NCBI RefSeq assembly: GCF_022695595.1
Contig: NZ_CP074380.1
Coordinates: 2,039,501 to 2,103,500 of the forward strand
From: Streptomyces sp. MST-110588
GTDB lineage: Bacteria > Actinomycetota > Actinomycetes > Streptomycetales > Streptomycetaceae
Direction of reading: 5' to 3'
DNA: 64,000 bases
The position numbers and the translations under genes were made by a program. Under the pieces are notes generated by a model that saw only the letters and a list, made by a program, of their open reading frames with translations, was not told where the DNA came from and searched no databases. Positions 17,580 to 26,286 of the stretch are shown one piece after another (position 1 is the first letter of the stretch; the number at the start of each line of letters is the position of its first letter).

Positions 17580-18827
17580 TCAGGCCCCGGTGAGGTCGGA
17601 GAACTTCTGCGTGAAATCCTTGCTCTCCTCGGCCGACAGGGCACGGAAGACGTGCCCGGCGGCTGCCGTCTCCCGGTCCGGCAGGATCAGCGGGCTGGCC
17701 GCCAGCTCCTTGTCGATCTTCGCCAGCTCCTCGCGTACGCCGTCGACCGGACAGGCGTAGTTGATGTACGCCGCGACCCGCGCCGCCACCTTCGGCTCGT
17801 AGTAGTAGTCGATCAGGCGCTCGGCGTTCTTCTTGTGGCGGGCCTGGTTCGGCACCATCAGATTGTCCGTGGAGAGCATGTAGCCGGCCTTGGGAACGGC
17901 ATACCCGATGTCCGGATTGTCCTTCTGGAGCTGGACGATGTCACCCGCCCAGGCCATACAGGCCGCCAGGTCGCCCTTGCTCAGGTCGTTGATGTAGTCG
18001 TTGCCGGTGAACCGGCGGATCTGCTTGCTGTCCACGCCCTTCTGAAGGCGTGCGACGGCGGCGCCGTAATCATCCGCCGTGACCTCCTCGGGCCGCTTCC
18101 CCATGTCCAGCAGCGTCAGGCCCATCGTGTCGCGCATCTCCGAGAGGAATCCGACGCGCCCCTTGAGCCGGGGGTCCTCCAGCATCTGGCCGACCGAGTC
18201 GACCGTGCGTCCGCCGGTGGCCTTCCGGTTGTAGGCGATGACGGCGGGGATGCCCGTCCAGGGGTAGGAGTGGACGCGCCCGGGGTCCCAGTCGGGGTTG
18301 CGGAACTGCGGCGCCAGGTTGGTGTAGGCGTGCGGCAGGTTGGCCGCGTCCAGCTTCTGGATCCAGCCCAGCGAGATCATCCGGCCGCACATCCAGTCGG
18401 TCAGCACGATCAGGTCGCGGCCGGTGTCCTGGCCCGCCGCGAGCTGGGCCTGGACCTTGCCGAAGAACTCGTCGTTGTCGTTGATGTCCTCGGTGTACTT
18501 CACCGCGATGCCGGTACGCCGGGTGAAGCCCTCCAGCGACGGGCGGCGCTTGCCGTCGTCGCTGACGTCCATGTACTCCGTCCAGTTGGAGAAGACCACC
18601 CGCTTCTCCTCCCGGGAGTGGTCCCGGGACGCCGCGGCGTCCTTACGGCCCGCGGGCGGGATGCCGCAGGCCGCCAGCGGGCCCAGGGCTCCCGCGGCCA
18701 GCGCGCCCGCGCCCGCCGCGCGCAGCAGGGACCGGCGGGTCATGGCCAGCCGGCCGTCGGTCAGGCTACGGCGGACGGCGGCGAGCTCGGCCGGGGAAAA
18801 GGTTTCGGCCTGCTGGCGCTGCTCCAT
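17580..18827 (-). CDS. potD: polyamine-binding lipoprotein PotD
   Basis: A 415-residue extracytoplasmic solute-binding protein. It has an unusual 28-residue cytoplasmic leader before a twin-arginine lipoprotein signal, MTRRSLLRAAGAGALAAGALGPLAACG, with lipidated Cys54. The mature part shows PotD/PotF features: VVFSNWTEYMD near the N-terminus, IVLTDWMCGRMISLGWIQKLD, and SYPWTGIPAVIAYN. It captures spermidine or putrescine outside the membrane and delivers it to PotBC. It is the first gene of the operon. The 187-bp gap to potA (17393-17579) contains a G-rich repeat-like tract (gtgggggtgtcgggc, about 17430-17480) and could lower downstream expression. Confidence 0.92.
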   Translation of the reverse strand: MEQRQQAETFSPAELAAVRRSLTDGRLAMTRRSLLRAAGAGALAAGALGPLAACGIPPAGRKDAAASRDHSREEKRVVFSNWTEYMDVSDDGKRRPSLEGFTRRTGIAVKYTEDINDNDEFFGKVQAQLAAGQDTGRDLIVLTDWMCGRMISLGWIQKLDAANLPHAYTNLAPQFRNPDWDPGRVHSYPWTGIPAVIAYNRKATGGRTVDSVGQMLEDPRLKGRVGFLSEMRDTMGLTLLDMGKRPEEVTADDYGAAVARLQKGVDSKQIRRFTGNDYINDLSKGDLAACMAWAGDIVQLQKDNPDIGYAVPKAGYMLSTDNLMVPNQARHKKNAERLIDYYYEPKVAARVAAYINYACPVDGVREELAKIDKELAASPLILPDRETAAAGHVFRALSAEESKDFTQKFSDLTGA

Positions 18828-18957
18828 GCGCGGTGCCCTTTCAGGAGGGAGCCGGCGGTCAGCCGGTGGTGGACGGGCCCCGTGGTACGGCCCTGGTGGT
18901 GGTACGGCCCCGAAGCGGTCACGGCCGTCCGGCGGTCGCCGGGAGGAGTCGGCTGCG

Positions 18958-19320
18958 GCCCTTCGAAGACCGTCCGGTGCCAGTCCTTGGCGGCGACTCC
19001 CGTGCTGTCATACATCACATGCCTGACCTGCGTGTATTCATCGTAGGAATACACGGACACGGCCAGGCAGGAGCCCGACGCCCGGGAGCCGTCGTGCCGC
19101 ATCCCGCTCAGCACCGGGGTGTGGTCATGCACCCGGACGCGGCCCGCCCGCGGCCCGCGGGCGGCACGGCCGGCACCGGGCCGAAAACCTCTCGCCACAG
19201 GATCTCACCGAGCCGGCCGGCGCCGGTGACCAGGGTGGGCCGGAGGTGCCCCGGCGCGGCCGGCCGACGATGTACCGCGCGCCCCGGGCGCATCGCTCGG
19301 TGACCTCGGATCGCATTTTC
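18958..19320 (-). pseudogene. aldehyde dehydrogenase remnant (C-terminal pieces)
   Basis: Minus-strand translation in broken frames gives two blocks that match the C-terminal third of PuuC-type aldehyde dehydrogenases. Block one, around 19170-19320, reads RPTLVTGAGRLGEILWREVFGPV and is equivalent to the PTVISGLKQDDEIIQHEVFGPV of the intact gene at 22.5 kb. Block two, around 18960-19130, reads VHDHTPVLSGMRHDGSRASG then VSVYSYDEYTQVRHVMYDSTGVAAKDWHRTVF, the classical carboxy end. About 45-60 residues between them are missing, as are the catalytic Cys and Glu and the whole N-terminal half. The frames are shifted. This is a decayed gene, not an assembly slip. It sits upstream of potD and suggests the locus once carried a further dehydrogenase. 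Confidence 0.85.
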
Positions 19321-19536
19321 ACGTGCTCTCCTCCGCCGGGCGCCCGGCCGGGGCCGCCGGAGCCGCTCAGCGGCACGGCCGGGCGTAGCTGGATCCGGAA
19401 TTGGAGGCCGATCCTGGCAGGAGGGCGGTCCGTCAGCAAGGGATTCCGTTGTTGCCTTTTGATTACGCGACGGATTCGGCGCTTTTTGTGCGGGGGCGCC
19501 AGATGCCTTGTCAGTGCCCGCTGACAGAATCCCGGC

Positions 19537-20262
19537 ATGAAGCACGACACCACGGGGACGGCGGGGACGATGAGCACGACGGGGGCAGGACCAGGACGGC
19601 CGGCGCGGGAGGCTTCGGTGGACGGCGCTCCGCCGAAGCGTACGGCGACGGAGAACGCCGCGGCCGGGACCGCGAGCACCGCGGCGGTGTCCGCTGCCGA
19701 CGGGCCGCGGTCGGTCGAGGAGCTGGTGGCCGCCGCGAGCGCCGGTGAGCGCCACAAATACGTTTTCTTCTGGGGGCACACCCCGCGGCGGGACGGGAGT
19801 CTGGGCCCGAGCTGCTTCAGCCAGTGGTGGCCCTCCCCCTTCACCGTCGACGGGGTCCGGTACGCCACCGCCGAGCACTGGATGATGGCAGGCAAGGCCC
19901 GGCTGTTCGGGGACCCGGAGGCGGAGCGGCGGGCCCTGGACGCCAAGCACCCCAAGCAGGCCAAGGACGCCGGGCGCTCGGTGCGCGGCTATGACGAGGA
20001 GACCTGGCAGCAGCACCGGTTCGACCTGGTCGTCGAGGGCAGTGTGCACAAATTCGGCCAGGACCCCGCGCTGCGCGACTACCTGCTCGGTACGGGCTCC
20101 CGCGTGCTGGTGGAGGCCAGCCCGCTGGACCGGATATGGGGCATCGGCCTGGCGGCCGACGACGAGCGGGCGGACAGCCCCCAGCGCTGGCTCGGGCTGA
20201 ACCTGCTGGGCTTCGCGCTGATGGAGGCCCGTCAGCGGCTGGCGGCGACGCCCGCGGCCTGA
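19537..20262 (+). CDS. NADAR (YbiA-like) family protein
   Basis: A 241-residue protein. After a disordered Ala/Thr-rich leader (about 1-55), residues about 70-235 form a NADAR domain: YVFFWGHTP, CFSQWWPSPFTVDGVRYATAEHWMMAGKARLFGD, KFGQDPALRDYLLGTGSRVLVEASPLDRIWGIGL, and WLGLNLLGFALM. Members are N-glycosidases. YbiA removes damaged riboflavin intermediates, and related NADAR enzymes act on ADP-ribose derivatives. A riboflavin-damage or ADP-ribose role here is inference only. The ATG at 19537 is the first of two in-frame candidates, the other being 11 codons later. Its 3' end overlaps the convergent DUF4190 gene by 31 bp. Confidence 0.88.
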   Translation: MKHDTTGTAGTMSTTGAGPGRPAREASVDGAPPKRTATENAAAGTASTAAVSAADGPRSVEELVAAASAGERHKYVFFWGHTPRRDGSLGPSCFSQWWPSPFTVDGVRYATAEHWMMAGKARLFGDPEAERRALDAKHPKQAKDAGRSVRGYDEETWQQHRFDLVVEGSVHKFGQDPALRDYLLGTGSRVLVEASPLDRIWGIGLAADDERADSPQRWLGLNLLGFALMEARQRLAATPAA

Positions 20263-21251
20263 GAGGCGGGCCGCGGCTGAGTGGCGGCCCGGCCGGTGGT
20301 GACCGGGACGGGCACGTACGTGTACGTGTGCGCGTACGCGCGCGGACGGGTGTCGGTGGGGGTGGCCAACGGGGCCCCCGGGGCCGACGCGTACGGCCGC
20401 ATGCCCGCGAGGGCGGCCGTGACCGACGCCGCACCCGCCGACGCGGGCACGTTTGCGGCGCGGACCGGCGCCGGTCCGGAGTGTGCGCGTATCCGAGCCG
20501 GTACGGGTACGGCGGGCGCGGCGTCGTAGGTGTCGCCGTAGCCGGGGTCGTCTCCGCCCACATCGCCCCCGTCACCCCCGTAGCCGCCGCTCCGGTCGGT
20601 CACGGTGACGACGATCATCAGCACGCTCACCAGCAGCGCCAGGACACCCAGGAGGATGCCGGCCAGCGCCGTACCGCCGTTGGCCGCCTCGCCCCTGGCC
20701 GCCTTGGAGCGGCCGATGCCCCCGAAGATGATCGCGAGGACGCCGAGGACGATGCCGAAGACGACGCTGATACCGAGCACCGCGCCGACTATGCCCAGAA
20801 CCAGGGCGGCGGTGCCGAAGCCGTTGCCCGGTGGCGCGGGCAGCGTGCCCACCGGATAGGGGTAGCCGCTCCACGGCCCGTACGCGTGCGCCTGGCCCGG
20901 GTAACCGGGGTGACCGGCGGGCAGACCGGGATGAGCGGGGTGGCCGGGAAAGCCGTCCGGCGCCCCCGGCTCGCCGGGCGGGCCGGCCAGCCGGCGCTGC
21001 CCGTACGGCGGCCTGCCGGGCCACGCCTCGGACTGCGGCGGCCCGTACGCGGAGCCGGAGCCCACCGGCGCGAAACCCGTCGGCAGGCCGGGCGCGGGAG
21101 GAGGCGGCGGTACGGCATGCCAGTTGGACCGGCCGCCGTCCCACCGGTCCTTGCGCGGTCTGCCCGCCGACGGCTCGGCCAGCGGCGCCCTGTCCTGACG
21201 GGGCGGCGCCCAGGGGTCGCGCGTCTCGGGCTGCTGCTGACTGTCGGACAT
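20232..21251 (-). CDS. DUF4190-type membrane protein
   Basis: A 339-residue protein with a Pro/Gly-rich cytoplasmic N-terminus (about 1-140). A two-helix membrane domain (about 143-215) follows, NGFGTAALVLGIVGAVLGISVVFGIVLGVLAIIFGGIGRSKAARGEAANGGTALAGILLGVLALLVSVLMIVV, which is the DUF4190 signature. A low-complexity tail of about 110 residues ends it. The function of the family is unknown. The tail, rich in Ala/Pro/Thr with YAHTYTYVPVPV, is longer than usual and overlaps the end of the NADAR gene, so the true stop could be affected by a frameshift I cannot prove. The ATG at 21251 has a GGGGAGGG about 4 nt upstream. Confidence 0.82.
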   Translation of the reverse strand: MSDSQQQPETRDPWAPPRQDRAPLAEPSAGRPRKDRWDGGRSNWHAVPPPPPAPGLPTGFAPVGSGSAYGPPQSEAWPGRPPYGQRRLAGPPGEPGAPDGFPGHPAHPGLPAGHPGYPGQAHAYGPWSGYPYPVGTLPAPPGNGFGTAALVLGIVGAVLGISVVFGIVLGVLAIIFGGIGRSKAARGEAANGGTALAGILLGVLALLVSVLMIVVTVTDRSGGYGGDGGDVGGDDPGYGDTYDAAPAVPVPARIRAHSGPAPVRAANVPASAGAASVTAALAGMRPYASAPGAPLATPTDTRPRAYAHTYTYVPVPVTTGRAATQPRPASQAAGVAASR

Positions 21252-21365
21252 GACCCTCCCCCTTCACTGTTCCGCCATGCTAAGACCTGCCCGGCACGCG
21301 TACGGCGGACACACATACGATGACCATCACGTGCCCGGCGACCGCTCTTGGACCAGGAGGAAACG

Positions 21366-22400
21366 TTGTCCGATCTCGATGCGTTCATCGCGGGACTGCC
21401 CAAGGCGGAGCTGCATGTCCACCACGTCGGCTCGGCATCGCCGCGCATCGTCGCCGAGCTGGCGGCCCGGCACCCCGACTCCAAGGTCCCCACCGACCCC
21501 GAGGCGCTGGCCGACTACTTCACCTTCCGCGACTTCGCGCACTTCATCGAGCTCTACCTCTCCGTCGTGGACCTGATCCGCGACGCCGAGGACGTACGGC
21601 TGCTGACGTACGAGATCGCCCGCGACATGGCCCGGCAGAACATCCGCTACGCCGAGCTGACCGTCACCCCCTACAGCTCCACCCGCCGCGGCATCCCGGA
21701 CGTCGCCTTCATCGAGGCGATCGAGGACGCGCGCAGGTCCGCGGAGTCCGAGCTGGGCGTGGTGCTGCGCTGGTGCTTCGACATCCCCGGCGAAGCCGGC
21801 CTGGAGTCCGCCGAGGAGACCGCCCGCATCGCGTGCGACCTGCGGCCCGAGGGCCTGGTCTCCTTCGGGCTGGGCGGCCCGGAGATCGGCGTACCGCGCC
21901 CGCAGTTCAAGCCGTACTTCGACCGTGCCATCGCCGCCGGTCTGCATTCGGTGCCGCACGCCGGTGAGACGACCGGCCCGCAGACCATCTGGGACGCCCT
22001 GACCCACCTGCGCGCCGAGCGCATCGGCCACGGCACGAGCTGCGTCCAGGACCCGAAGCTGCTGGCCCACCTCGCCGAGCACCGCATCCCGCTGGAGGTC
22101 AGCCCCACCTCCAACATCGCCACCCGCGCCGTACCCACCCTGGAGGAGCACCCGCTCAAGGAGATGGTCGACGCGGGCATCCTGGTCACGGTCAACAGCG
22201 ACGACCCGCCCATGTTCGGCACGGACCTGAGCATCGAGTACGGCATCGCCGCGCGGCTGCTGGGCCTGGACGCGGCCGGGGTGGCGGCGCTGGCCAGGAA
22301 CGCCGTCGAGGCGTCGTTCATGGACACCGCCGCCAAGAAGGCCCTGACCACGGAGATCGACACCTACACCGCCGGCTGGACCCGCCAGTCCCTGGTGTAG
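21366..22400 (+). CDS. aminodeoxyfutalosine/adenosine deaminase family enzyme
   Basis: A 344-residue zinc amidohydrolase of the adenosine deaminase family. Metal and catalytic motifs are KAELHVHHVGSA (HxH), VPHAGETTG (catalytic His-Ala-Gly-Glu), ERIGHGTSC and VNSDDPPMF (Asp ligands). From memory, the Streptomyces orthologue group in this position deaminates 6-amino-6-deoxyfutalosine in the futalosine route to menaquinone. That is family knowledge, not visible here, and adenosine itself remains possible. The start is TTG at 21366 because a perfect AGGAGG is at 21355-21360. An in-frame TTG at 21348 would place this site inside the gene. It is single, convergent with the dehydrogenase at 22.5 kb. 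Confidence 0.9.
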   Translation: MSDLDAFIAGLPKAELHVHHVGSASPRIVAELAARHPDSKVPTDPEALADYFTFRDFAHFIELYLSVVDLIRDAEDVRLLTYEIARDMARQNIRYAELTVTPYSSTRRGIPDVAFIEAIEDARRSAESELGVVLRWCFDIPGEAGLESAEETARIACDLRPEGLVSFGLGGPEIGVPRPQFKPYFDRAIAAGLHSVPHAGETTGPQTIWDALTHLRAERIGHGTSCVQDPKLLAHLAEHRIPLEVSPTSNIATRAVPTLEEHPLKEMVDAGILVTVNSDDPPMFGTDLSIEYGIAARLLGLDAAGVAALARNAVEASFMDTAAKKALTTEIDTYTAGWTRQSLV

Positions 22401-22461
22401 AGGCGTCGGCGGCTTCGGGGTCACGTCCTGCCGGACCGTCCCCGCACCCCCGCCCTCCCCC

Positions 22462-22492
22462 GCCGCCCGCGCACACGCCGTACGCGGGCGGC
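22462..22492. terminator. bidirectional hairpin between convergent genes
   Basis: GCCGCCCGCG at 22462-22471 pairs perfectly with CGCGGGCGGC at 22483-22492 around an 11-nt loop. It lies 20 bp from the stop of the convergent aldehyde dehydrogenase gene and 62 bp from the deaminase stop. There is no T-run, as is common in Streptomyces. Confidence 0.75.
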
Positions 22493-22512
22493 ACGGTGAC
22501 CACGGTCGTGGA

Positions 22513-23976
22513 TCAGCCGTCCAGTGAGGTCATCACGTGCTTGATGCGCGTGTAGTCCTCGAAGCCGTAGCCCGAGAGGTCCTTGCCGTAACCGGACTTC
22601 TTGAACCCGCCGTGCGGCATCTCGGCGACCAGCGGAATGTGGGTGTTGATCCACACACAGCCGAAGTCCAGCTTCTTGGACATCCGCATCGCACGTGCGT
22701 GGTCCTTGGTCCACACCGAGGACGCCAGCGCGTACTCCACGCCGTTGGCCCACTCCACCGCCTGGTCCTCGTCGCGGAAGGACTGCACGGTGATGACCGG
22801 GCCGAAGACCTCGTGCTGGATGATCTCGTCGTCCTGCTTGAGGCCCGAGATCACGGTCGGGGCGAAGAAGTAGCCCTTCTCGCCGACCTGCTGGCCGCCG
22901 GCCTCGATCTTGGCGTGCGCGGGCAGCCCGTCGATGAAGCGCTTGACCTGGGCGAGCTGGTTGGCGTTGTTCAGCGGCCCGTAGAGCACGTCCTCGTCGT
23001 CGGCGGCACCGGTCTTGGTGTCGTCGGCGGCCTTGGCCAGCGCGGTCACGAACTCGTCGTGGATCGCCTCGTGGACCAGCACCCGGGTCGCGGCCGTACA
23101 GTCCTGGCCGGCGTTGAAGTAACCCGCCACCGAGATGTCCTCGACGGCCTTGGCGATGTCGGTGTCCTCGAAGACCACGACCGGCGCCTTGCCGCCCAGC
23201 TCCAGGTGGACCCGCTTGAGGTCCTTGGACGCGGACTCGGCGACCTGCATCCCGGCGCGTACGGACCCGGTGATCGAGGCCATCGCCGGGACCGGGTGCT
23301 CGACCATCAGGCGGCCGGTGTCACGGTCGCCGCAGATGACGTTGAAGACGCCGCGGGAGTGGCCGAGTTCGTCCAGCACCCCGCCGACGATCTCGGCGAT
23401 CAGGACCGTCGAGGCGGGGGTGGTGTCGGAGGGCTTGAGGACGACGGTGTTGCCCGCGGCCAGCGCCGGGGCGAACTTCCACACGGCCATCATCATCGGG
23501 TAGTTCCACGGCGCCACCTGGGCGCACACACCCACCGGCTCCCGCCGGACGATGGAGGTGAAGCCGTCCATGTACTCGCCGGCCGAGCGGCCTTCCAGCA
23601 TCCGCGCCGCGCCCGCGAAGAAGCGGATCTGGTCGACCATCGGCGGGATTTCCTCGGAGCGTACGAGCGCGATCGGCTTGCCGCAGTTCTCGGACTCGAC
23701 GGCGATCAGTTCCTCCGCCCGCTCCTCGAACCGGTCGGCGATCTTCAGCAGCACCTTCTGGCGCTCGGCGGGGACCAGGTCGCGCCAGGCGGGGAAGGCC
23801 GCTTCGGCGGCGGCCATCGCGGCATCGACGTCGGCCGCGCCGGACAGCGGAGCGGTCGCGTACGCCTCACCGGTCGCCGGGTTGACCACCTGTGTCGTAC
23901 GCCCGTCGGCCGCGTCCCGGAACTCCCCGGCGATGTAGTTGCGGAGCTTGCGCAGTTGCCCCTGCTCGGTGGTCAC
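22513..23976 (-). CDS. gamma-aminobutyraldehyde dehydrogenase-like (PuuC/PatD)
   Basis: A 487-residue NAD-dependent aldehyde dehydrogenase. Features are the oxyanion Asn in APWNYPMMMAVWKFAPAL (about 156-173), the cofactor strand VVLKPSDTTP, VHLELGGKAP with Glu259, FNAGQDCTAATRV with Cys293, and EVFGPVITVQSF. Family resemblance is to enzymes oxidising 4-aminobutyraldehyde or gamma-glutamyl-aminobutyraldehyde to GABA. The GTG start at 23976 has GGAGGGG about 7 nt upstream. The frame is open for 186 more codons without a site. It diverges from an Lrp regulator and an aminotransferase, which would supply its aldehyde. The 195-bp divergent region (23977-24171) should contain both promoters and the Lrp site. 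Confidence 0.92.
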   Translation of the reverse strand: MTTEQGQLRKLRNYIAGEFRDAADGRTTQVVNPATGEAYATAPLSGAADVDAAMAAAEAAFPAWRDLVPAERQKVLLKIADRFEERAEELIAVESENCGKPIALVRSEEIPPMVDQIRFFAGAARMLEGRSAGEYMDGFTSIVRREPVGVCAQVAPWNYPMMMAVWKFAPALAAGNTVVLKPSDTTPASTVLIAEIVGGVLDELGHSRGVFNVICGDRDTGRLMVEHPVPAMASITGSVRAGMQVAESASKDLKRVHLELGGKAPVVVFEDTDIAKAVEDISVAGYFNAGQDCTAATRVLVHEAIHDEFVTALAKAADDTKTGAADDEDVLYGPLNNANQLAQVKRFIDGLPAHAKIEAGGQQVGEKGYFFAPTVISGLKQDDEIIQHEVFGPVITVQSFRDEDQAVEWANGVEYALASSVWTKDHARAMRMSKKLDFGCVWINTHIPLVAEMPHGGFKKSGYGKDLSGYGFEDYTRIKHVMTSLDG

Positions 23977-24171
23977 TGTGCGACCCCTCCTGTCGGTGTC
24001 CTGTGGTCCGTTGTCCATGGGTTGAGACGGTCCCACCCTAGTCGCCGAGGTGACGCTTTCGACATACCCAACCAGCATGAACGACGGAATCAGTGGTTTT
24101 CCGTTTCTTATGCAACTGATTTCATCGAAACTTGCTTGCGCGACAGACGAGGCTCGTGCACAGTGAGGTGC

Positions 24172-24651
24172 GTGGCCACACGTGACAGAAACGGCACCCC
24201 GTCGATCGACTCCGTCTCCCTGGCGATCATCGAGCAGCTCCAGGAGGACGGGCGCCGTCCGTACGCCGCGATCGGCAAGGCCGTCGGCCTCTCGGAGGCG
24301 GCCGTACGGCAACGCGTACAGAAGCTCCTCGACCAGGGCGTGATGCAGATCGTCGCGGTCACCGACCCCCTCACGGTCGGCTTCCGCCGGCAGGCGATGG
24401 TCGGCATCACCGCCGAGGGCGACCTCGAACCCGTGGCCGACGCGCTGAGCACCATGGAAGAGGTCGAATACGTGGTCATGACCGCGGGCTCCTTCGACCT
24501 CCTGGCCGAGATCGTCTGCGAGGACGACGACCACCTCCTGGAAGTGATCAACAAGCGGATCCGCGCCCTGCCCGGCGTCCGGACCACCGAGAGCTTCGTC
24601 TACCTCAAGCTCCGGAAACAGACCTACACCTGGGGAACGGGACAGCGATGA
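24172..24651 (+). CDS. Lrp/AsnC-family regulator
   Basis: A 159-residue feast/famine regulator. The N-terminal helix-turn-helix (about 12-60) reads IDSVSLAIIEQLQEDGRRPYAAIGKAVGLSEAAVRQRVQKLLDQGVMQIVAV. The C-terminal RAM ligand domain follows (MVGITAEGDLEPVADALSTMEEVEYVVMTAGSFDLLAEIVCEDDDHLLEVINKRIRALPGV). The start is one of two GTGs, at 24163 or 24172. I take 24172, and neither has a strong site. It overlaps the downstream aminotransferase by 4 bp (ATGA) and so reports on the same pathway. I recall the S. coelicolor counterpart being linked to polyamine utilisation control. The ligand (amine or amino acid) is not deducible. Confidence 0.9.
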   Translation: MATRDRNGTPSIDSVSLAIIEQLQEDGRRPYAAIGKAVGLSEAAVRQRVQKLLDQGVMQIVAVTDPLTVGFRRQAMVGITAEGDLEPVADALSTMEEVEYVVMTAGSFDLLAEIVCEDDDHLLEVINKRIRALPGVRTTESFVYLKLRKQTYTWGTGQR

Positions 24652-26009
24652 GCGAGGGCCTCTCCAAGACGGCGTACGACCACCTGTGGATGCACTTCAC
24701 CCGCATGTCCTCCTACGAGAACGCGCCGGTGCCCACCATCGTGCGCGGCGAGGGCACCAACATCTACGACGACCGGGGCAAGCGCTACATCGACGGGCTG
24801 TCCGGCCTGTTCGTCGTCAACGCCGGCCATGGCCGGGCCGAACTCGCCGGGACCGCCGCCAAGCAGGCCCAGGAACTGGCCTACTTCCCGGTGTGGTCCT
24901 ACGCCCACCCCAAAGCCGTCGAACTCGCCGAGCGGCTGGCCGGCTACGCGCCCGGCGACCTGAACAAGGTCTTCTTCACCACCGGCGGCGGCGAGGCCGT
25001 CGAAACCGCCTGGAAGCTGGCCAAGCAGTACTTCAAGCTCACCGGCAGGCCCGCCAAGCACAAGGTGATATCCCGCGCCGTGGCCTACCACGGCACCCCG
25101 CAGGGCGCCCTGTCCATCACCGGCCTGCCCGCGCTGAAGGCCCCCTTCGAGCCGCTGGTCCCCGGCGCCCACAAGGTCCCCAACACCAATATCTACCGCG
25201 CTCCCTTCTTCGGTGACGACCCCGAGGCGTTCGGCCGCTGGGCCGCCGACCAGATCGAGCAGCAGATCCTGTTCGAGGGCCCGGACACCGTCGCCGCGGT
25301 CTTCCTGGAACCGGTGCAGAACGCCGGCGGCTGCTTCCCCCCGCCGCCCGGCTACTTCCGGCGCGTACGGGAGATCTGCGACCGGCACGACGTGCTGCTG
25401 GTCTCCGACGAGGTCATCTGCGCCTTCGGCCGCCTGGGCACGATGTTCGCCTGCGACAAGTTCGGCTACGTCCCGGACATGATCACCTGCGCCAAGGGCA
25501 TGACCTCGGGCTACTCCCCCATCGGCGCCTGCATCGTCTCCGACCGCCTGGCCGAGCCCTTCTACCGGGGCGAGAACACCTTCCTGCACGGCTACACCTT
25601 CGGCGGCCACCCGGTCTCCGCCGCCGTCGGCCTGGCCAACCTCGACATCTTCGAGCGCGAGGAACTCAACCAGCACGTCCTGGACAACGAGCACGCCTTC
25701 CTGACCACGCTTCAAAAGCTGTACGACCTGCCGATCGTCGGCGACGTCCGCGGCAACGGCTTCTTCTACGGCATCGAACTCGTCAAGGACAAGACCACCA
25801 AGGAGTCCTTCGACGCCGAGGAGACCGAGCGCGTCCTGTACGGCTTCCTCTCCAAGGCCCTGTACGACAACGGCCTTTACTGCCGCGCCGACGACCGCGG
25901 TGACCCGGTCGTCCAGCTCGCCCCGCCGCTGATCTCCGACCGGTCGGTCTTCGAGGAGATCGAACAGATCCTGCGCGCCACCCTCACCGAGGCATGGACC
26001 AAGCTCTGA
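24648..26009 (+). CDS. class III aminotransferase, putrescine/diamine type
   Basis: A 453-residue PLP-dependent omega-aminotransferase. Visible motifs are FFTTGGGEAVETAWKLAKQYF (phosphate site), YHGTPQGALSITG, Asp254 in VLLVSDEVICAFGRLG, and PLP Lys283 in MITCAKGMTSGYSPIG. HGYTFGGHPVSAAVGLAN is typical of the putrescine/beta-alanine-pyruvate subgroup. It likely transfers an amino group from putrescine (or a relative) to pyruvate or 2-oxoglutarate, giving 4-aminobutanal for the dehydrogenase encoded divergently. It is translationally coupled to the Lrp gene. Length is standard. Confidence 0.92.
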   Translation: MSEGLSKTAYDHLWMHFTRMSSYENAPVPTIVRGEGTNIYDDRGKRYIDGLSGLFVVNAGHGRAELAGTAAKQAQELAYFPVWSYAHPKAVELAERLAGYAPGDLNKVFFTTGGGEAVETAWKLAKQYFKLTGRPAKHKVISRAVAYHGTPQGALSITGLPALKAPFEPLVPGAHKVPNTNIYRAPFFGDDPEAFGRWAADQIEQQILFEGPDTVAAVFLEPVQNAGGCFPPPPGYFRRVREICDRHDVLLVSDEVICAFGRLGTMFACDKFGYVPDMITCAKGMTSGYSPIGACIVSDRLAEPFYRGENTFLHGYTFGGHPVSAAVGLANLDIFEREELNQHVLDNEHAFLTTLQKLYDLPIVGDVRGNGFFYGIELVKDKTTKESFDAEETERVLYGFLSKALYDNGLYCRADDRGDPVVQLAPPLISDRSVFEEIEQILRATLTEAWTKL

Positions 26010-26286
26010 TCCCGCCCGGCACAAGCGGTGCTCATGGTGGTCCCACGCCATCCAGGCTGTGATCCCGCCGCGCTCCGGACGCTCTTTCGGCCAATGATGC
26101 ACAACTGAATACCCACCGGCCCGGGTTCTCTTATATGAAGCCATATGAGTGAACCTGGGCCGTTGCACGCCCGGAGCGCCGATTGCCGGGGGCCGCCACT
26201 CCTTACCGTGCCAGTGACCGATACCCTCCATGGTCGTTCACCCGGTCGGGGGAACGAACGGACGCGAGCGAGCAAGAGGTGCGCAG

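Noticed and set aside
18833..19303. A 156-residue plus-strand hypothetical gene
   Set aside because: It lies antisense to the aldehyde dehydrogenase remnant and has no recognisable domain.
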